Position numbers and translations under genes: made by a program. The notes under the pieces are model-generated. The model was not told where the DNA came from. It worked only from the letters and a program-made list of their open reading frames with translations, and searched no databases. Positions 1-10,885 of a DNA stretch of 64,000 nt are shown here, one piece after another (positions within the stretch are counted from its first letter, which is position 1; each line of letters begins with the position of its first letter). Location: positions 62,001-126,000 of the forward strand of contig CAUYLG010017984.1 in NCBI GenBank assembly GCA_963573385.1, in the 5' to 3' direction. This DNA comes from Cacajao melanocephalus. Taxonomy: Eukaryota; Chordata; Mammalia; Primates; Pitheciidae.

Positions 1-270
1 TACATGATATTTGTTGAAATCTCTTGTATGGTTGAAGCTGGACTGGCCTGGAAGTTCCAAGATGGCATCTCCCCTATTTTCAAAGTCTTCATGTTCTTCT
101 CCATGTGACCTCTGTATTCACAAGGTGTTCATCTTCCAGAGCCCCTCCATATGACCTTTCAATCTAGCAGTATAACCTCAATTTTCTTATATCATGGCAA
201 CTGCAGTCCTATAGGGAGTGTTCCAAAAAGATAAGCCCTAATTTAAAAGTGCTTTTTAAGGTTCCATTTA
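1..270. repeat. Possible MaLR/MLT1-like LTR remnant
   Basis: The opening 270 bases read like the pyrimidine-rich body of an old mammalian LTR: a 'ccaagatggc' stretch, then 'ctccatgtgacc', 'ctccatatgacc' and a 'gtgttccaa' block. This order is typical of MaLR-type LTRs. Neither end is visible and the left part lies outside the window. The family assignment is uncertain; a DNA-transposon fossil is an alternative. Confidence 0.35.
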
Positions 271-1085
271 CGTAACACTTCTAACTTTCCTTGACCAAAG
301 TTCAGGGAACTTCCTAGCCTAGGAAAGTTGGTTTATAGTGAGAAACCATAGTAATGTTCTCCTTATTCCTTGAGGTCTATGGTGTGTTTCTCCTCTTCTT
401 GTCACTCAGCAAGAGATGAAAGTAACTGCAGATATAGTTGCTCCTAGAAAGAGATATTTATTTTCTATTTAGTCTTTTTCAGCTTTTTTATATCTTCAGA
501 TATCTAATAAGTTAAAAAATAAAAAGGAAATCTACAGTTGTGTAGCTCATCTATTGTTCTTAATATTAGGATAGGAACAAACGTTTACAGCAACATTTTG
601 CATCCCAGTGGTAAGTGGAACCAGTGCTACCACTTGTATTTCATACTTTACCACCTGTACTTAAGACTTCAGAGCCCCGGTAAGTAGATGATCTCCTTTA
701 CTGGTGGCACAGAGGAAACAGAAACCAAAAGAAGAGATTTTACCTCAACTTCCTGTCACCAGATCTACAAATACAGTAATATAAGCTAATATTAATAAAC
801 TAATAAAATGTATTGATTTACCACAGGATTTTTGAAAAATAGTCCATCTGGAAGTTGCTTTTCTCAAGTCCAACTTTATACATGTTATTACCACTTCTTT
901 TATCTGTCTAAATGTCACTTGCTCTGGATAGTCTCTGGCTATTTCAACCTGTGCTAGGTAGCATTCCTCGGTACTCCTGTTTCCTCTTAGTGCTTTCTCC
1001 ATCATAGACATGATCACTGTATACTGCACTTGACTATTAATCTGTCTGTAATGATGGCTGCTGTCTATAATCATCCCATCTTATA
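271..1085. other. Unique AT-rich sequence, no gene seen
   Basis: No repeat family or gene was recognised. A 109-codon open frame on the minus strand (745-1074) has no recognisable motif, no splice context and ordinary AT-rich composition, so it is taken as chance. Confidence 0.5.
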
Positions 1086-1089
1086 TCTC

Positions 1090-1230
1090 ACACACACACA
1101 TACTGCACCATGATCTCCATGAGGTGGAAATCATGTCTCTCTACCTCAGTTCTATCCCCAGCACAAAAAAATAGTAGACTACACTCAGTGTTTACACAGT
1201 AAAAGTATGTTAAATGAATGACTGTGTGAG
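1090..1230 (+). repeat. L2 LINE, 3' end
   Basis: The segment follows the L2 3'-terminal order: 'gatctccatgaggtgga', a 'catgtctctc' block, 'tatccccagcac', then 'aaatgaatgac'. This is the standard end of the CR1-clade L2 retrotransposon, inactive in placental mammals. It is a short 3'-truncated copy with many substitutions. Confidence 0.7.
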
Positions 1231-2220
1231 TAACACATCTCATCTGATCCTGTTACACCAGCATGTTGCAAAAACTAGCCAAGTGATAGATTACTAAGTT
1301 GTCAAAGTTATGAAAGCAAAGCTATATGTGAAGTACTAGGTAAGAAGGCATTTAGTAACTTAGTGAATTTCTTCGTATAATTAGTGACTTTAAAGGAATA
1401 ATTCTTGGGGAAGAGTAAAAAGAGGAAATGACTTCCCTAGGAGGAATTTCATCTTAAATTGGGATAAAATTATTCAAATATTCATGTAATTCAACTATTC
1501 AATATTACTTATGGAGATGGAAGTGAGAATGATGTCACATTTGGAAAAAGGCTGAAAACCATTGATTTTAAAAATTAGATCCCTAAATGTTTATTGCTTT
1601 TATATATTTACCTATATGTGCTTAGAGTTTAGCTAACTGGAAATGCTTTTCCTATTTGCTGAACCAAAGCAGCAATTTACTAAGTAGCATTCTCACACCC
1701 TAAAAGAGTTTAACGCAGTTTCCAAAAATGGACAACACTCCCAGTTAATGGCAGTGAGCACTTTGGGAGAACTGATTTTACTCAAATATTTTTATCCATT
1801 GCTTTTAAAATGCAGCACATTACTAACACAGTTAACTGATTGAACACTTTTAAAGACAGCATGTTTCTAAAGGCCAGCTGTGGTTAATGTGAAGGAATTA
1901 TCAAAGCCAAACTAGGACTCTAAGAAGAATTATTTTACCAGAATATTTTAGAGTTGGATCCCCAAAGCTCAGCTCATGACTTATGAAAAATGTAAGGTTC
2001 AGATAAGTTGTCTTGCTTGTCCAAGAGACAAAAGTTGTTTTTAGCAGAAGCCCCCCATATTATCAAGATGTCTTTTCTTTTTTCCACTCCTACCTACCCC
2101 CTTCCACTTGCTATGCTCAAGCCACAGAAGCTTTCCTCTGATTCAACATTCTAAGCTTATTCCCATTTAAGGGCCTGGGTACCTGGTGATGATTCTGCAG
2201 TGTACATTCCATCCTTTGTC
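1231..2220. other. Unique sequence, possible conserved non-coding block
   Basis: No repeat was recognised. The part around 1620-1930 is less AT-skewed and carries no simple repeats, with compact motifs such as 'cagctgtggttaatg' and 'cagttaactgattga'. That texture is seen in conserved non-coding elements, but conservation cannot be judged from one sequence. Confidence 0.3.
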
Positions 2221-2224
2221 TTAT

Positions 2225-2516
2225 AACCAACTCCTTTCCATTCAGGTTTCAAAAAATATTTTGAGAACCCTATTTTAAGTAACTCTTTCTCTACCCATTG
2301 CTATTATTTTGTTACATCACCCTGTGCTGTTTTCTTTATAGTCCTTACCTGAAATTATCTTGTGCAGAACTTTCGTTTTAATTTTTGTCTGCCATACTTG
2401 AACCTAAGCTCCATAACAGGAACATGGCTGTCTCACTTGCTGCTCTAACATCAGAGCCTAGAAAAGGATCTGGCACTAGGAAGTACTTAGAAAATAATTT
2501 ACTAAGTGATTGAATT
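2225..2516 (+). repeat. L2 LINE, 3' part
   Basis: The order matches the L2 3' region: 'ccattcaggtttcaa', 'cttacctgaaattat', 'ctaagctccataacaggaac', 'atctggcactaggaagtact', ending near 'agtgattgaat'. The copy is degraded and non-coding. It lies about 1 kb from the L2 end at 1.1 kb and in the same orientation, but the two are separate 3' ends and so separate insertions. Confidence 0.65.
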
Positions 2517-2518
2517 AT

Positions 2519-2540
2519 ATATCTTACAGGTGTAAGATAT
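2519..2540. repeat. 22-bp inverted repeat
   Basis: Ten-base perfect arms, 'atatcttaca' and 'tgtaagatat', are separated by GG. It sits immediately after the L2 3' end. Confidence 0.9.
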
Positions 2541-4090
2541 CTCTTATGCCAGTGTTATTACATTCCAAAAGAAAAAATTAAACCAAAGCAAAAGTATGAA
2601 TTTAAATGTGTGTTCAATTCTAGTTGACTCCTGTTTTGAACCAAAGCCTTTTTCACACTCTTTAGAGCATTTGTTGGGAAGTGAAAATAATTCGGTAACT
2701 ATTCATTGACATATATGTGGCAATATCGATTTTAAAATGCATCAATATTTTTATTCCTGTCTGCCTGCATTAATTCATACATTGCTATGCATTCTGCTTC
2801 TTGGCATCTGCTGATTCCAGATTCTCCACTATGCAGCATAGCATTACTGAGTTGGGTGCCATATGGCTGCCCTTCTTTGGTCCAAGTTTTGATCAATCAA
2901 AGGATGGCAGACTGACTCACGCCATTTTAAAGAAGACAGAGATTTGATGTAGAGCCAATCCACTAAAACGTTTTTTGAAGAAAGATGTGTTCTAAGGGAG
3001 GAGCATAAGCTCTACTAAATATATATACATATATGTAAAAGACTTTTTATGCTTAATGGTTGTCCCAGAGACAAATTGCCAGAAATTTGTTTTTATCCCT
3101 AAAGGGAAATACTCCTTTGAAAATTTTAACTGGTGCTGTGCTTGTGTGTGTGTGACTAAAATTATTTTTTATCAACAGTAATGACGGTTTTTATCCACTG
3201 AAGTAGGGAAGTCTATTCCTTCACTGCTAGCAATCTAAAAAAAAAATAATGTTTCAGTTTAGTGATTTGAAACATCACCACAAAATATGAGGAAATACTT
3301 TAAAAGATGCTCTGATTTGATCTAATGGTATAGAGAGTGTACCAAGAAGTCTGGCTCTTACCCTTTCTCTGACTCCAGTCCAGATTCTGTTTAGTTCATT
3401 ACTGATAATTCATCCCACCCCCAAAAGCAGTAGAGGTGATTGTAAAAATACTCATGGTAGCATAGAATAAATGAGGGTAAAAATGTGAAGGTACAGAGAA
3501 AGAAAAAAAACCAATCTAAGTGTAAATTTAAATATGAAAAAATTTCAGAAGCTCATCAAAATAATTAATGAACTTGACCCTGAGATTATTAATGACTAAC
3601 ACAAAGGGTAAAAGCTTGGTTAAGTAATTGGTGGTATCTGTGAGATACAGAGTTTTTAATATCAGTTAATTTTAAGCTGCAGAGTTGTTTTTAGCACTGA
3701 GATTTGAGGGAAACACCTGTCTTAGGGCTTCATAAAGATATCAGGTGATATCTAAACAATGCCCTTAGCCATATCTTCACAGTAAATTCACTGGGAATTC
3801 TGTTTAACTATGCCTTAGACTAAGAACAGGCACCCAAATATAGTTCTCAAAAAGATATTCTAAGATGTGTCATAGATTTGTATTTGAAATTTGATTTGCT
3901 GAATTTTCCTGAACTGGTTTTAGGAACAAAATTAATCTACGGACTAAGTCTGTTTCAGGAACTCCATGATAAGAAGATGTGCTGTTGAGTGTGCCATAAC
4001 TTTTAAAAAGAAAAGTATGATGATGTCCATGTGTTGATGTTACCCATAATTCTCCACTTTAAAATTATAGCAATACTCTATCTAATATAC
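2541..4090. other. Unique AT-rich sequence
   Basis: No gene or interspersed repeat was recognised. A short AT-alternating patch lies at about 3018-3037. Confidence 0.45.
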
Positions 4091-4094
4091 AAGA

Positions 4095-4300
4095 CTAACT
4101 GGACATGGATGTGCATTCATATTCCAACTCCACTACTTACAAGATGTATGACTGTACAGAAGTTAGTTTAACGCTTCTTTAGTTTTTCCCTATAAAAACA
4201 AAAAAAAATAATCTCATTCATATCATATACGTTGGTAGCAATTGCATAAATAGAACAGGTAAGAACCTCCACCCTCTTATTCATAGTAGTTGGCATGTGT
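4095..4300 (+). repeat. MIR SINE remnant
   Basis: The central MIR core is visible: 'attccaactccactactta', then 'atgtatgactgt' in place of the usual 'gctgtgtgacct', then a degraded 'cttctttagtttttcc' and a 'tagcaatt' tail. MIR is a tRNA-derived SINE mobilised by L2. This copy is old and inactive. Confidence 0.6.
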
Positions 4301-5149
4301 CAGGTACTCAGTCATCGATACATCATGTCTCCTTTACTGCCTTATACACTGTGTGTGAGTAGCATTCCTGGAAAAACAGTGGTATTGAGAGGAAGGACTC
4401 TTTCAGCAACATGAGTCATTAGGTAAAACTTTTGTTGAACCATAGGTACTGCAATTAGTAGATGAAAAGGGCTGATATGTACTTAACTGTTACTGGGCCA
4501 TCTATACTCTACGCTACACTACCCTTTCCAGCCACTTCCATAACTGTCTTTAAAAAGAAAAGGATATGCCAAACTTTTCTCTTGCTGCAAGAAAGTTTTA
4601 ATTGAAAACAAGAGTCCTGGGCTGAATACAGCTTCTGCAGATTCCCAGTTAAATTAGAAGGGGCTTTTCGTTTAAGTCCTAGTGTTGATATGTCACTGTG
4701 CTCTGTCACTTTGAAAAGCGATAGTGCTTTGTTATCAGGACTGAGCCCTGGCAGGCTTCTGATGTAGACTTAGACTAAAATAGAATGCCAAAATGATGAA
4801 GGCGCTGCTTACCTTCAAAAACCTTCAGGCTGTGGACGTGGGCAAAGGTGCTGACATATTGCTCTCTCCAGCCCAGCGAGTTTGATAATCTTCTACCAAT
4901 CATTTTCACATTTCAGATCATAATTTGAAATCTTAAACGGGTTGATTGGTTTTCAAAAGATGCATGAATATTACTGATTCCATTAGATTCATGCCATCTA
5001 AACGCTGTATTTCTTAGGCAAATAATTAATAATTTCTGTCCTTTAATATGCAAATTCTGTTTAAATGTTTTTAAAGAAAGAATATCGTAACTTGAAGAGT
5101 CATAGAGGAGCCTGACATGCCAGTAAACATACTCACTTTTTGAGTACAC
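4301..5149. other. Unique sequence with a weak candidate exon
   Basis: No repeat was recognised. On the minus strand, 4903 to 4813 reads as ATG followed by 30 open codons ending exactly at a consensus splice donor (GAAG then GTAAGC). There is no convincing acceptor upstream, and an in-frame TGA lies a few codons before the ATG. Such donors occur by chance several times in 64 kb, so no gene is annotated. Confidence 0.3.
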
Positions 5150-5300
5150 ATTGTTTATGTGCTAATCGTTAGCCAAGCACTGAGTTGGGTGCCGGGAATG
5201 GAAACGCAAATAAGATTCCCTGTCCTTAAGCAGAGAGAGACATACAAAAATATGTAATTATAAAATAATGCAGCAAGTGAAATATTATGCATAGAATATT
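5150..5300 (-). repeat. L2 LINE, 3' end
   Basis: Read on the minus strand this is an L2 3' end. On the plus strand the reverse-complement order is visible: 'ccaagcactgagttgggtgc', 'gattccctgtccttaagcag', 'gagacatacaaaaatatg', then an 'attataaaataatgca' block. Confidence 0.65.
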
Positions 5301-6395
5301 ACTGAAGCACAAAAAGCAATTATCTTTATATCTCTTAGGAAGAGAATAACAGAAATAGTGCACATCTAACCAGTATCCTTGTTCCTAATTACCAGATCAG
5401 CAAATTCTATGTATGGCTGAATATTATATTGATATGACATTACCTTTCTTGGCTAGGAACAAGACTTCTCTTAGGAACAGTTGAACAAGCATATTCAAAC
5501 AGGGAATCTTAGAGGAATAGTGAAAATGTTTCTGAGGACTTGGTATTACTATTTCTCCTCACCTCTACCTCCTTCTCTTGTGTGTGTGCACCTGCACACA
5601 CCCACACACACAGAATTTAACTCTTTATACACTGAAGTGGTCCAGTCTTTCTGTTCTTGATGACATAGAAAGGAAATCCCTTCTGAAAATGCTTTTCTCT
5701 AGCACTTCCAGGCCCGTTCACATTAAACTCTAAGGGATATAATAAGTATATGGCTAAATAGAGTTGAAAACAATATACATAGTGAAAGAAAAATAATATT
5801 TTCACCACATTGGCTGCTTTTGAAAAATAAATCTGTTTTTAATGTATGTGTACATTGTTTTCAAAGCTCCTTCCTCTCTGGGATAGAGTTTTAGTGACAC
5901 AGCAGTGCTGATCTGAGCTTCAGGCACTGGACGTTTGTTTTCTCATCCTATCAAACCCCAAATTAACATTCAAATGGAAAATGGTAATAGGTTCGCAATA
6001 TTTCAGTGATGTTCATGAGTTATGCTATCTTTTCAGAGCACTTGATTAAGTGTATCACTTTTAGACAGTTTAAAACTTGGTTTTCTCTAATCTGTAACCT
6101 CTGAAATATTAAACTTATACCTAAAAGCAAATAAAGCTAGAATCATTTACATCTTCAGTAAAAGTTCTCAAAAGTGCATCAATATGTGTTTGAATCCCAC
6201 CTCTCTAGAAGCAAATCCACAGAGTAAATCATTCCTGAGATGGGCAGAAGTTCACGGGGTAGAGTGTATCAATCCGGAAGACTCCATATGTGCAAATTAG
6301 TCACTCAAAGGAAAATACAGGCCAACCTATTTTCCCGTATTTAAAAATGCTGCCACTTGCATTTTGCATTTTATTTGGATATTTCCCCATCCATC
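5301..6395. other. Unique AT-rich sequence
   Basis: No gene or interspersed repeat was recognised. A (TG)n/(CA)n hairpin lies at 5582-5601 and is listed separately. Confidence 0.45.
5582..5601. repeat. TG/CA inverted repeat, hairpin-forming
   Basis: Arms 'gtgtgtgca' and 'tgcacacac' are perfectly complementary with a 2-base CC spacer, followed by further CA repeats to about 5611. Confidence 0.85.
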
Positions 6396-6512
6396 TTTAA
6401 TCTGTTAAATTCATAATAGTGGGAACTTGTTCCTCATCTTTACAGGTGTATTGCAGTCCTTGGACCAACAGTGCCTACTCAGCAGATATTCACTGAATAA
6501 ATAAATATCTGT
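6396..6512 (+). repeat. L2 LINE, 3' end, degraded
   Basis: A weak match to the L2 end: 'agtgggaacttgttcctc', 'cagtgcctactcagcagata', then 'actgaataaataaatatct', echoing the usual 'cacatagtaggcgctcaataaat'. Confidence 0.5.
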
Positions 6513-7330
6513 CTTTAGCGGCTGTGAGTAAAAGGAAACTAGAGTTGTAGCCACACTTTAAAGACAATAACATGGTATATGCTAGAGGCAAAAGTAAAAA
6601 TAAGGAGGACATAGATACCTAAAAGTGGTCCTGCATGACTATGTACAATAATTCCAGAGAGGTTTCCACTTTTCTCTACCCTATTTATGAACTGGCGTTA
6701 GGCTCGTAATAGATATCACATTTTTCTCTTTACTCAGTGAACTTTTAAAAATACTATTCTTGGACAAATCTTAGATAGTAAGTAAAGTGTGGTGTCTTAC
6801 AATGTCATTTAGAAGCTGAAGTTAAAATGGAGCACTTGTTTCTAACTGGTATATATTAACAAATTTATATATTACATCAGTATTAACCATTGTATAAAAC
6901 TGTTACCCCCTTTGTCAATAAATATTACCTCATCTCTCTTAGCCTCCTATTTCCCAATTGTGTTTTTAGGCACTTGAAGGTAAGGGAGTGAGTGATTTTA
7001 CCTCTCTAAACAAAGCAAAATGAGAAATGGCTTTGATGCCACTGTGGAGGTAATTGAGGATGATTAATTTTAAAGAATAAAGAACATGTGACTACTGTGT
7101 CCTCATTCTTTCAGTATTATATAAATAATACTCTTAAAATGTCAAACAGATCATAAGAACATCTATAATATTTCTCGTCATATTTTATAGAGAAACACTA
7201 ACAAGTTGTAGCTGTCAGAATGATCCTCCTTACTAGGCTAAACAATGAACAAAGCAACAAGATGTATGAGAAGATGAGCAATTTATAAGACAACTGTCTT
7301 TTGCTTCTATTTTTAAATATCCTGCTGGCT
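6513..7330. other. Unique AT-rich sequence
   Basis: No gene or interspersed repeat was recognised in this stretch. Confidence 0.45.
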
Positions 7331-7345
7331 TAAACTGTGGGTTTT

Positions 7346-7348
<3 letters not shown>

Positions 7349-7401
<53 letters not shown>

Positions 7402-7402
7402 C
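7349..7402. repeat. (GT)23(GC)4 microsatellite
   Basis: A perfect GT run (7349-7394) passes directly into GCGCGCGC (7395-7402). Alternating purine-pyrimidine DNA of this kind can adopt the Z form. A short direct repeat, 'actgtgggttt', lies on both sides (from 7334 and from 7406). The run is long enough to be length-polymorphic. Confidence 0.97.
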
Positions 7403-7585
7403 CACACTGTGGGTTTATTTGGCAATTTTGTCATATATTTTTAAATGAGCTTGACACATCTTACAGCAGAGTTATTAGTCAAATTATATCTTAAGGATAT
7501 AATCAAAAAAGAGACAAATATGGACAAGTATATTTTAATTTTTTCAGGATACGTTAAGAAAAATACTCTGAATTTGTTTGCCCTC

Positions 7586-7623
7586 TTCATTCTATTCTAC
7601 TCCCTTCATTCTATTCTACTCCC
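7586..7623. repeat. 19-bp perfect tandem duplication
   Basis: The unit 'ttcattctattctactccc' occurs twice head to tail with no mismatch, which suggests a recent replication-slippage duplication. Confidence 0.95.
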
Positions 7624-8180
7624 ACAAATAAAGCATGCACATATACATCATTACTAAGACAAAATAAATATCATTTGCTTGATGGTCTTCATGAATTAAT
7701 ATGATTAGTGACTGAGAGATATCATCTTTATTAATATTAAGGTAGGTTTGTAAGAACAAAGAAGTGAAAATTAGATACCACAAATTATTATATGAAATTA
7801 AGTGTTATTCGAATATCATTTTTGTAAAATCTGAAGGTCATTTTAAATATCCTTTTTATTCAAGGGAAACAAACACAACTCTGAATGATGCATTTGAAAA
7901 ATAGACAATATTACGGACAAAAATTAAAACAAACCAAAAAGAAAACACCCAAAACAAACCAAAATAAAACCCAGAGCATCAAAATCAAACAGGAAATGCC
8001 ATGGTGCAGTAAGAGGTAATCACATCCTTTCTTTCATCATTCTGAGCAAAAGCTAATATCAATGTGGCAGTAAGGAATGCATTTTGGCCAGCATATTGTT
8101 TGATAATGAGAAGAAAACTTTAGCTAGAGACCTACCTGAAAGTCCTCACTGGAACCATTAAGAAATCTCTATATATTGTA
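7624..8180. other. Unique AT-rich sequence
   Basis: An A/C-rich patch at about 7918-7970 has irregular 'aaaacaaacc' units. No gene was recognised. Confidence 0.4.
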
Positions 8181-8181
8181 T

Positions 8182-8362
8182 TTTCATTCATTCACAAATA
8201 ATCATTTATAAATTGCCAGTAGGTTTGATATCTATGGACTGTTTGGGCTAAAGAAATGAAGAAAACATATGCCCTCCTTAAGAAGTCCTCACACTATATC
8301 AAGAGAAAGAAAAATAAAAACAAGTAATAGCACTGGTGTTTATATGCAAAATGCTATAAGCT
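8182..8362 (-). repeat. L2 LINE, 3' end
   Basis: Reverse-complement L2 order on the plus strand: 'cattcattcacaaataat', 'tgccagtaggtttgatat', 'agaaatgaagaaaacatatg', 'ccctccttaagaagtcctc', 'acaagtaatagcactggtg'. It is degraded. Confidence 0.55.
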
Positions 8363-8364
8363 GC

Positions 8365-8787
8365 TCACTTGTTATATACAAATGCCATAGTTTGTATCCA
8401 TAAAAAGCCAAGGGTGTTGAGCGTCTCTGTTAAGTTCTTCTGCATTGTCTTCACTCGGTTCTTCACTGTTACTTTATGGCTATTAAACAACTGAAGGGAA
8501 GAATGTGGTAAAATCAAAATATTTAAATAGTCACACAATGGCCATTTTAAAAGAGGTTTCACTAGTGCATAGCAACCAGTCACATAAACGTGCCATGTTA
8601 TTATGGAGCTAATTAGAGAGTTGTAAGTAATTTTTTCGATGATTGCTCCAAGGGTGCTAATGTGTACTTCTGGGATGGAATACAGGGATGTAAGGTTGAA
8701 ATGGAAGGCTTCCTGAAATAAATCACTAATCATCCATCTGTTATGGGTTTCAAACTCTACCCGACTGCAAAATGATCTGAACCGCAT
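8365..8787 (-). other. 140-codon open frame, no recognised family
   Basis: This is the longest open frame in the window. It starts at an ATG at 8787 and ends at 8365, abutting an L2 fragment. The translation has no signal peptide, no clear membrane segment and no motif I recognise. It is rich in I, L, S and T, as AT-rich chance frames are. Flanking sequence out to about 9080 is unique and moderately complex, so the block could be a conserved non-coding element or part of an old processed pseudogene. I do not call it a gene. Confidence 0.25.
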
Positions 8788-9329
8788 AATCCACTCTAAT
8801 ATTCTCTCCCAGGTTCATGCGGAACAGTTGCAGAGACTCAAAGATGCAATGAGTTGGGAAGCCTTTTCATGTGGCTTTCCTGACTTCTCAAGGAAATCTG
8901 GTTTGTCAGTCTCAGAAGAATCTTTTGACCACTGTTACATCTGTGCTTCTAGCTGGGTGGGGACCTAACCAAAGCTTGATTCCATGTTGAAAGCCAGCCT
9001 GCATAAAGTCCAGTTCCAAATTTCTGAGACGATTGGGCAGGATGCCACTCTGGATCTAAGTCTGGTAAGGATAGGTTGCTAGAATTTACATCTAAGCACT
9101 GAGACGATCCAACTTTCATTTGTTTCGGACTTTTTGTTTTTGATACTTTGACAATTGAATGGTTTAATTGTAGTGTATAGTTTCTACCCTCCTATAAATC
9201 TCTACAGATTTGACCCACCACACAGATCTTCTCTATCAAGTCCATACACATAAGAGTTCTTTACCCATCCTCACTCTAACTCACATTCATCTTGTATTTC
9301 TTCCTAGCTCTCCCGTATATAGTCTATAT
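8788..9329. other. Unique sequence
   Basis: This has somewhat higher GC than its surroundings up to about 9080 and is AT-rich after that. No repeat or gene was recognised. Confidence 0.4.
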
Positions 9330-9442
9330 TCATTTAGATTTTAAATTTTTTAAGGGCCAGGACCGTATTTGGACTTTGTCTTATTTATGTTCATATTCTT
9401 AGCACTTAATAGGGAATCTGCTATATGATGATTTATTATTAG
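9330..9442 (+). repeat. L2 LINE, 3' end
   Basis: 'Aagggccaggaccgtatttg', 'cttagcacttaatagggaat' and 'tgatgatttattatta' follow the L2 order 'gggcagggaccgtgt', 'agcacctagcacagtg', 'aataaat'. Confidence 0.55.
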
Positions 9443-9639
9443 CAGTAACAGTTAATACTATTGTAAAATATTTTAATATTAATATTAAGGTTTTTATAAA
9501 CATATGCAATATGTAGGCATGTGTATATATCAGTAATAGATTTGTATTAAGGCATTAATATCCACATGTATCTATACTTATAATCTTCTGTAACCTCATC
9601 AGCCATACTGTCAATACAACAAATAATACATCTTATTTA

Positions 9640-9990
9640 CAAAGAACTGTGCTTGGTAAGTTAAATATAAAATTATACCATCCAGCAATTCTGCTGCTAG
9701 GTATCTACCTAAAAGAATTAAAAACAGGTGTTCAAACAAAATCTTGAACATAAATATTCATTGCAGCACTACTTTCAATACCCCAAAGCTAGAAACAACC
9801 CAAATGCCTATCACCCAGTGAATGGATAAACAAAACATAACATCATCTATGCAAGGAGTACTATTCAGCCATAAACACAATGAAATACTGATACATGCTA
9901 GGACATGGATGCACCATGTGATTCATTACAATAATTCTGTAAGATTTTTGCTACCACTGACAAAATTCTTTCAAACATTGCAAGAAAATC
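9640..9990 (+). mobile_element. L1M LINE fragment, ORF2 end / 3' region
   Basis: This is a sense-strand L1 with the conserved ORF2 C-terminal order: 'ttataccatccagcaattct', 'ctaaaagaattaaaaacagg', 'cattgcagcactactttcaa', 'aacaacccaaatgcctatca', 'gtgaatggataaacaaaaca', 'gtactattcagccataaaca', 'gctaggacatggatgcacc'. It belongs to an old L1M group by divergence. The open frame at 9822-10088 is a remnant within it, not a gene. Confidence 0.85.
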
Positions 9991-10129
9991 AAATTGAATC
10001 ATATCATGAGCTGCCAGTATCTTCTGTCTCATGTCAAACCAAATCACTTACACACAAGAGTAATAATCTCTTATCCAATTACAAATAGGTACTTACTATA
10101 TGCCACTTAATGTCTCAGCCCTCCATTTC

Positions 10130-10264
10130 CTTGTCCATGTCATTTCTGTGAGCTGAAATGTGTATCCACTACCTTTGAAACTCATCCATATTGTCATATG
10201 AACTAGTAAGGCTTTCCTTTTTACTGCTGAGTAGCATTCTATAGTGTGGATATATCATATTTCT
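10130..10264 (-). mobile_element. Older L1M LINE, 3' part, before a nested insertion
   Basis: The plus strand reads 'actcatccatattgtcatat', 'tttttactgctgagtagcat' and 'agtgtggatatatcatattt', the reverse complement of the L1M ORF2 terminus. The run stops where the L1MA-like element begins at about 10265. Matching older L1M sequence resumes at about 11640 ('attaggtaaatacctagaac'), so the two pieces probably come from one element. Confidence 0.6.
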
Positions 10265-10885
10265 CATTTAGTTAAAATTTTATTTTTAAAATTTGATATA
10301 TAATTTATGTATTTTTGGGGTACATATGAGTATTTGTTGGATTCATAGAATGCATCATGATCAAGCCAAGGCATTTGGAGTATACATCACTTTGAACATT
10401 CATCATTTCTATATATTGGGAACAGGTCAAATTTCTTCTAGTTATTTTGAAATAAAGTATCATTGCTAACTATAGTTAGCTTACTCTATGATCAAACATT
10501 AGAACTTACAACTTTTAACTGTATGTTTGCACCCATCCACCAACCTCTCCTCATCATCTACCACCCACCCATATTCTTCCCTGGCCTCTGGTATCCATCA
10601 TTGCATGTTTTCTACCTCTGTGAGCTTTTTTAGCATGTCTGAGAATATGCATTATCTGTGTTTCTGTGCCTCGATTACTTCACTTAGTATATCACCCCTA
10701 GTTCCATCCATCTTGCTGCAAATGACATTTCATTCATTTTTACAGCATAATAGTATTTTATTGTATATAGAGGAAAACTACATTTTCTTTATCTGTTTAT
10801 CCGTTGATGGACACTTAGTCAATTCTGTATCTTTGCTATTGTGAAGAATGCTGCCATAAACATGGGGTGCAGATGTCTCCAAAAG
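10265..10885 (-). mobile_element. L1MA-like LINE, 3' UTR and ORF2 end
   Basis: The plus strand shows an antisense L1MA-type 3' end: 'tatttttggggtacatatga', 'ttctagttattttgaaataa', 'gctaactatagttagcttac', 'ccctggcctctggtatccat', 'ctagttccatccatcttgct', 'ccgttgatggacacttagtc' and 'agaatgctgccataaacatg'. The match is closer to consensus than that of the flanking L1M pieces. At about 10885 it jumps to mid-ORF2 sequence, so the element has lost an internal segment that includes the reverse-transcriptase core. Confidence 0.85.
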
